Assembly (NCBI RefSeq): GCF_030052815.1
Contig: NC_079501.1
Location: 92,342,759-92,406,758, forward strand
Direction: 5' to 3'
Source of the DNA: Hevea brasiliensis
Taxonomy: Eukaryota; Streptophyta; Magnoliopsida; Malpighiales; Euphorbiaceae
Length of the DNA stretch: 64,000 bases
Shown here: piece by piece, positions 61,272 to 64,000 of the stretch
Layout: every line of letters begins with the position of its first letter
Numbering within the stretch: the stretch's first letter is position 1
The notes under the pieces: model-generated
The model's database searches: none
The model's input: only the letters and a program-made list of their open reading frames with translations
What the model was told of the DNA's origin: nothing
Made by a program: the position numbers and the translations under genes

Positions 61272-64000
61272 TTGAAAGTTTTGAAGAAATTATACATCAT
61301 TATTCCATTTACAGATGAAATTTCTCAAATGCCCTCATATGCTAAGTTCCTGAAAGAAATTTTATCAAATAAGAGGAGACTAGAAGATTATGAAATTGTG
61401 ACATTAACAGAGGAGTGTAGTGCTCTCTTGCAGAATAAGCTCCCACCAAAATTGAAGGATCCAAGAAATTTCTCTATTCCTTGTCATATTGGGGATACTG
61501 GTATTGATAAAGCATTATGTGATCTTGGAGCTAGTGTAAGTTGATGCCACTCTCTATTTGTGAAAAGTTTAATGTTGGAGAATTGAAGCCAACAACCATT
61601 TTTTTACAACTAGCTGATAAATCTATCGAATATCTAGTAGGAATTTTGGAGAATGTACACTTAAAAGTTGGGAAATTTTTCATTCCTGTGGATTTTGTGG
61701 TTCTTGAAATGGAAGAAGATATTCATATACCTATCATTTTAGGAAGGCCATTTTTAGCCACAGCAGGGCCTATAATTGATGTGAAGAATGGTAGATTGAC
61801 ATTAAAAGTTGGAGAAGAGGAGGTGGAATTTAATTTGAATCAAGTTTGAAGAAACATCATGAAGTTGACCCTTGTTTAAGGGTGGATGTTATTGATGAAA
61901 TTGTGGAAGAAGAATTTAGGAAAAGATATCCTGAGAACCCTTTAGAGAATTGTTTAGTACATAGTAGAACAACAAAAGATGAAAATCCTGAAGTTGTAGC
62001 TTTTGCTCAAATTTTGGAAGCTACTCAAGAAGTTGTAGGAGATCAAGTTTTGCAAGTTGAAGAGTTGAAACATGAAGTTGCACAACCACCTTTGCTAGAT
62101 GAGAAGGAAGCACCACAGGTAGACCTCAAACCACTTCCATCTACATTAAGGTATGCTTTTCTTGGACCTAATTCAACTTATCCTATCATTATTAGTGCAA
62201 GTTTGAGTGATGTACAAGTTGAAAAATTATTGAGAGAGTTAAGAGCACATAGGAAAGTCATTGGTTACACCATTGATGATATCAAGGGTATAAGCCCTAC
62301 CTTGTGCATGCATAGGATTCTTTTAGAGGATAATTTTAAAGCCACCATAGAACATCAAAGAAGGTTGAATCCTAATATGAAAGAGGTGGTGAAGAAAGAA
62401 GTCTTGAAACTGCTTGAAGCTGGGATCATTTATCCTATTTCTGATAGTAGTTGGGTTAGCCCAGTTCATGTAGTACCTAAGAAAGGAGGTGTGACCGTTG
62501 TGAAAAATGAAAATAATGAGTTGATACCTACTAGAATTGTCACAGGATGGAGGATGTGCATAGATTACAGGAAGCTTAATAGTGCCACTAAGAAAGACCA
62601 TTTTCCCTTGCCTTTTATTGATCAAATGTTAGAGAGGTTAGCAAAACATTCATACTTTTGTTATTTGGATGGGTATTCTGGTTTTTTCCAAATCCCAATA
62701 CATCCTAGTGATCAAGAGAAAACCACATTCACATGTCTATATGGCACGTTTGCATATAGAAGAATGCCTTTTGGCTTATGTAATGCACCAGCTACTTTTC
62801 AGCGCTGTATGATGGCCATTTTCTCTGATTTTATTGAGGAAATTATGGAAGTTCTTATGGATGATTTTTCTGGATATGGTTTTTCTTTTGATAATTGTCT
62901 AACCTCTCTAAAGTGCTTAAAAGATGTGAAGAAATAGATTTGGTGCTAAATTGGGAGAAATGTCATTTTATGGTGCAAGAAGGCATTGTTCTTGGACATT
63001 TGGTATCACATAGAGGAATTGAAGTGGACAAGGCCAAAGTAGAAGTGACTAAGAAGATGCCTCCACCAACTTCAGTGAAGGGAATTAGAAGTTTTCTTGG
63101 GCATGTTGGTTTCTACAGGTGATTTATAAAGGATTTTTCAAAAATTACTAAACCTCTTACAAATTTATTAAATAATGATGTTCCTTTTAATTTTAACCAA
63201 GGCTTTTTTTATTCTTTTAACAGGTTGAAGGAAGCTCTAACAACAGCCCTATTATGCAACCTTCAGATTGGTCATTGCCATTTGAGATTATGTGTGATGC
63301 TAGTGACTTCGCTGTGGGAGTTGTACTTGCTCAGAAAAAAGAGAAGAGGTCTTATGCAATCTATTATGCCAGCAAAACTTTAAATGATGCTCAAGTAAAT
63401 TATGCCACCACTGAGAAGGAATTTTTAGCTGTGGTATTTGCTATGAAAAAGTTTAGATCATATCTGGTTGGATCAAAAGTGATTGTCTATATAGACCATG
63501 CCACCATAAGATATTTGATGAATAAAAAAGAAGCAAAGATAAGACTGATAAGATGGGTTCTATTGATACAGGAGTTTGATTTATAAATTAAAGATAAAAA
63601 GAGAGCTGAAAATGTTGTAGCAGATCATCTATCAAGGATTAAGTATGAGAGTAAAGATGGAAATGAGGAGGAATTGCCAATTAATGAGTTTTTCTCAAAT
63701 GAGCAATTGCTAGTTGTTGTTGCTGCATTGTCATGGTTTGCAGATTTTGTCAATTACCTATCATGTAGAGTTTCCCAACTAGATTTGAGCTATCAACAAA
63801 AAAGAAATTTTTACATAATGTAAAATTTTATACATGGGAGGACCCATTATTAGTTAAGAGATGTAATGATGGCCTGGTTAGAAGGTGCGTGCCTGAAGAG
63901 GAAATAGGAAACATTTTAGAGCATTGTCATTCTTCTAACTATGGAGGTCATTTCAGTGTAGATAAAATAGTGGCTAAAGTACTTCAAGGTGGATTTTATT
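61272..64000 (+). pseudogene. Athila pol (protease, reverse transcriptase, RNase H, integrase start), incomplete at the window edge
   Basis: A pre-protease block (SYAKFLKEILSNKRRLEDYE) leads to the protease centre DLGASVS at about 61526-61545, followed by ILGRPFLATAG near 61735-61765. Reverse transcriptase includes CIDYRKLN (about 62557), MPFGLCNAPATFQ (about 62765) and an intact M-D-D (about 62857-62867). RNase H (about 63260-63630) shows D (CDASD), E (TEKEFLAV) and D (YIDHATI). The integrase zinc finger starts near 63917 (HCHSSNYGGHF). One-base losses shift the frame at about 61535, 61842, 62900 and 63247. Stops lie at 63120 (probably CGA to TGA) and 63584. Dead copy. Confidence 0.9.

Larger units (their letters stand above)
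54439..64000 (+). mobile_element. Athila Ty3/gypsy element, 5' part (continues beyond the window)
   Basis: It has a 1.6-kb LTR, a tRNA-Asp primer site, long gag, a DLGAS protease, reverse transcriptase, RNase H and the first part of integrase, in Athila order. An Athila envelope-like frame, if present, would lie beyond 64000. Gag is split by a solo LTR. The 5' flank is CTTTT (54434-54438); its partner cannot be seen. Confidence 0.9.

Overview
This window looks like nuclear DNA of a eudicot plant. It is strongly AT-rich and dominated by nested plant LTR retrotransposons, a plant L1-type LINE and many miniature inverted-repeat elements (MITEs). I recognise one intact host gene, an intronless BIG GRAIN 1-like gene at 23837-24796. 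The species cannot be fixed from the sequence alone. I found no rRNA, tRNA or CRISPR signal. I also found no novel multi-gene system. The unusual content is the architecture of the nested and rearranged transposons.

Left part (1-13673): the 3' end and 3' LTR of an Athila-like Ty3/gypsy element are split by an 11.4-kb Tekay/Del-type chromovirus (842-12227). The chromovirus has a 5-bp target duplication (CACCA), very long unequal LTRs and a dead gag-pol frame ending in a chromodomain. Positions 13674-23600 are AT-rich intergenic DNA with microsatellites and small DNA transposons. The BG1-like gene follows, and then about 3 kb of low-copy DNA with a possible minus-strand promoter and first exon near 27914-28112.

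Middle part (28141-49545): AT-rich direct repeats lead into a decayed LINE (about 29610-34050) that took four MITE insertions. A tiny TRIM retrotransposon is split by a Ty1/copia element on the minus strand (35163-49360, target duplication ATATT). The 3' LTR of that copia element was itself hit by a gypsy solo LTR (35516-37510, target duplication TCAAG). It also carries a 1.13-kb self-duplication around 1.4 kb of chromovirus-type LTR sequence.

Right part (49546-64000): AT-rich DNA with a family of long-inverted-repeat elements comes first. An Athila element (54439 to beyond the window, tRNA-Asp primer site) follows, with its gag split by another gypsy solo LTR (57014-60360, target duplication TGGTG). 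Its protease, reverse transcriptase, RNase H and the start of integrase are readable but broken by stops and frameshifts. None of the transposon polyproteins here is intact, so within this window only the BG1-like gene looks functional.
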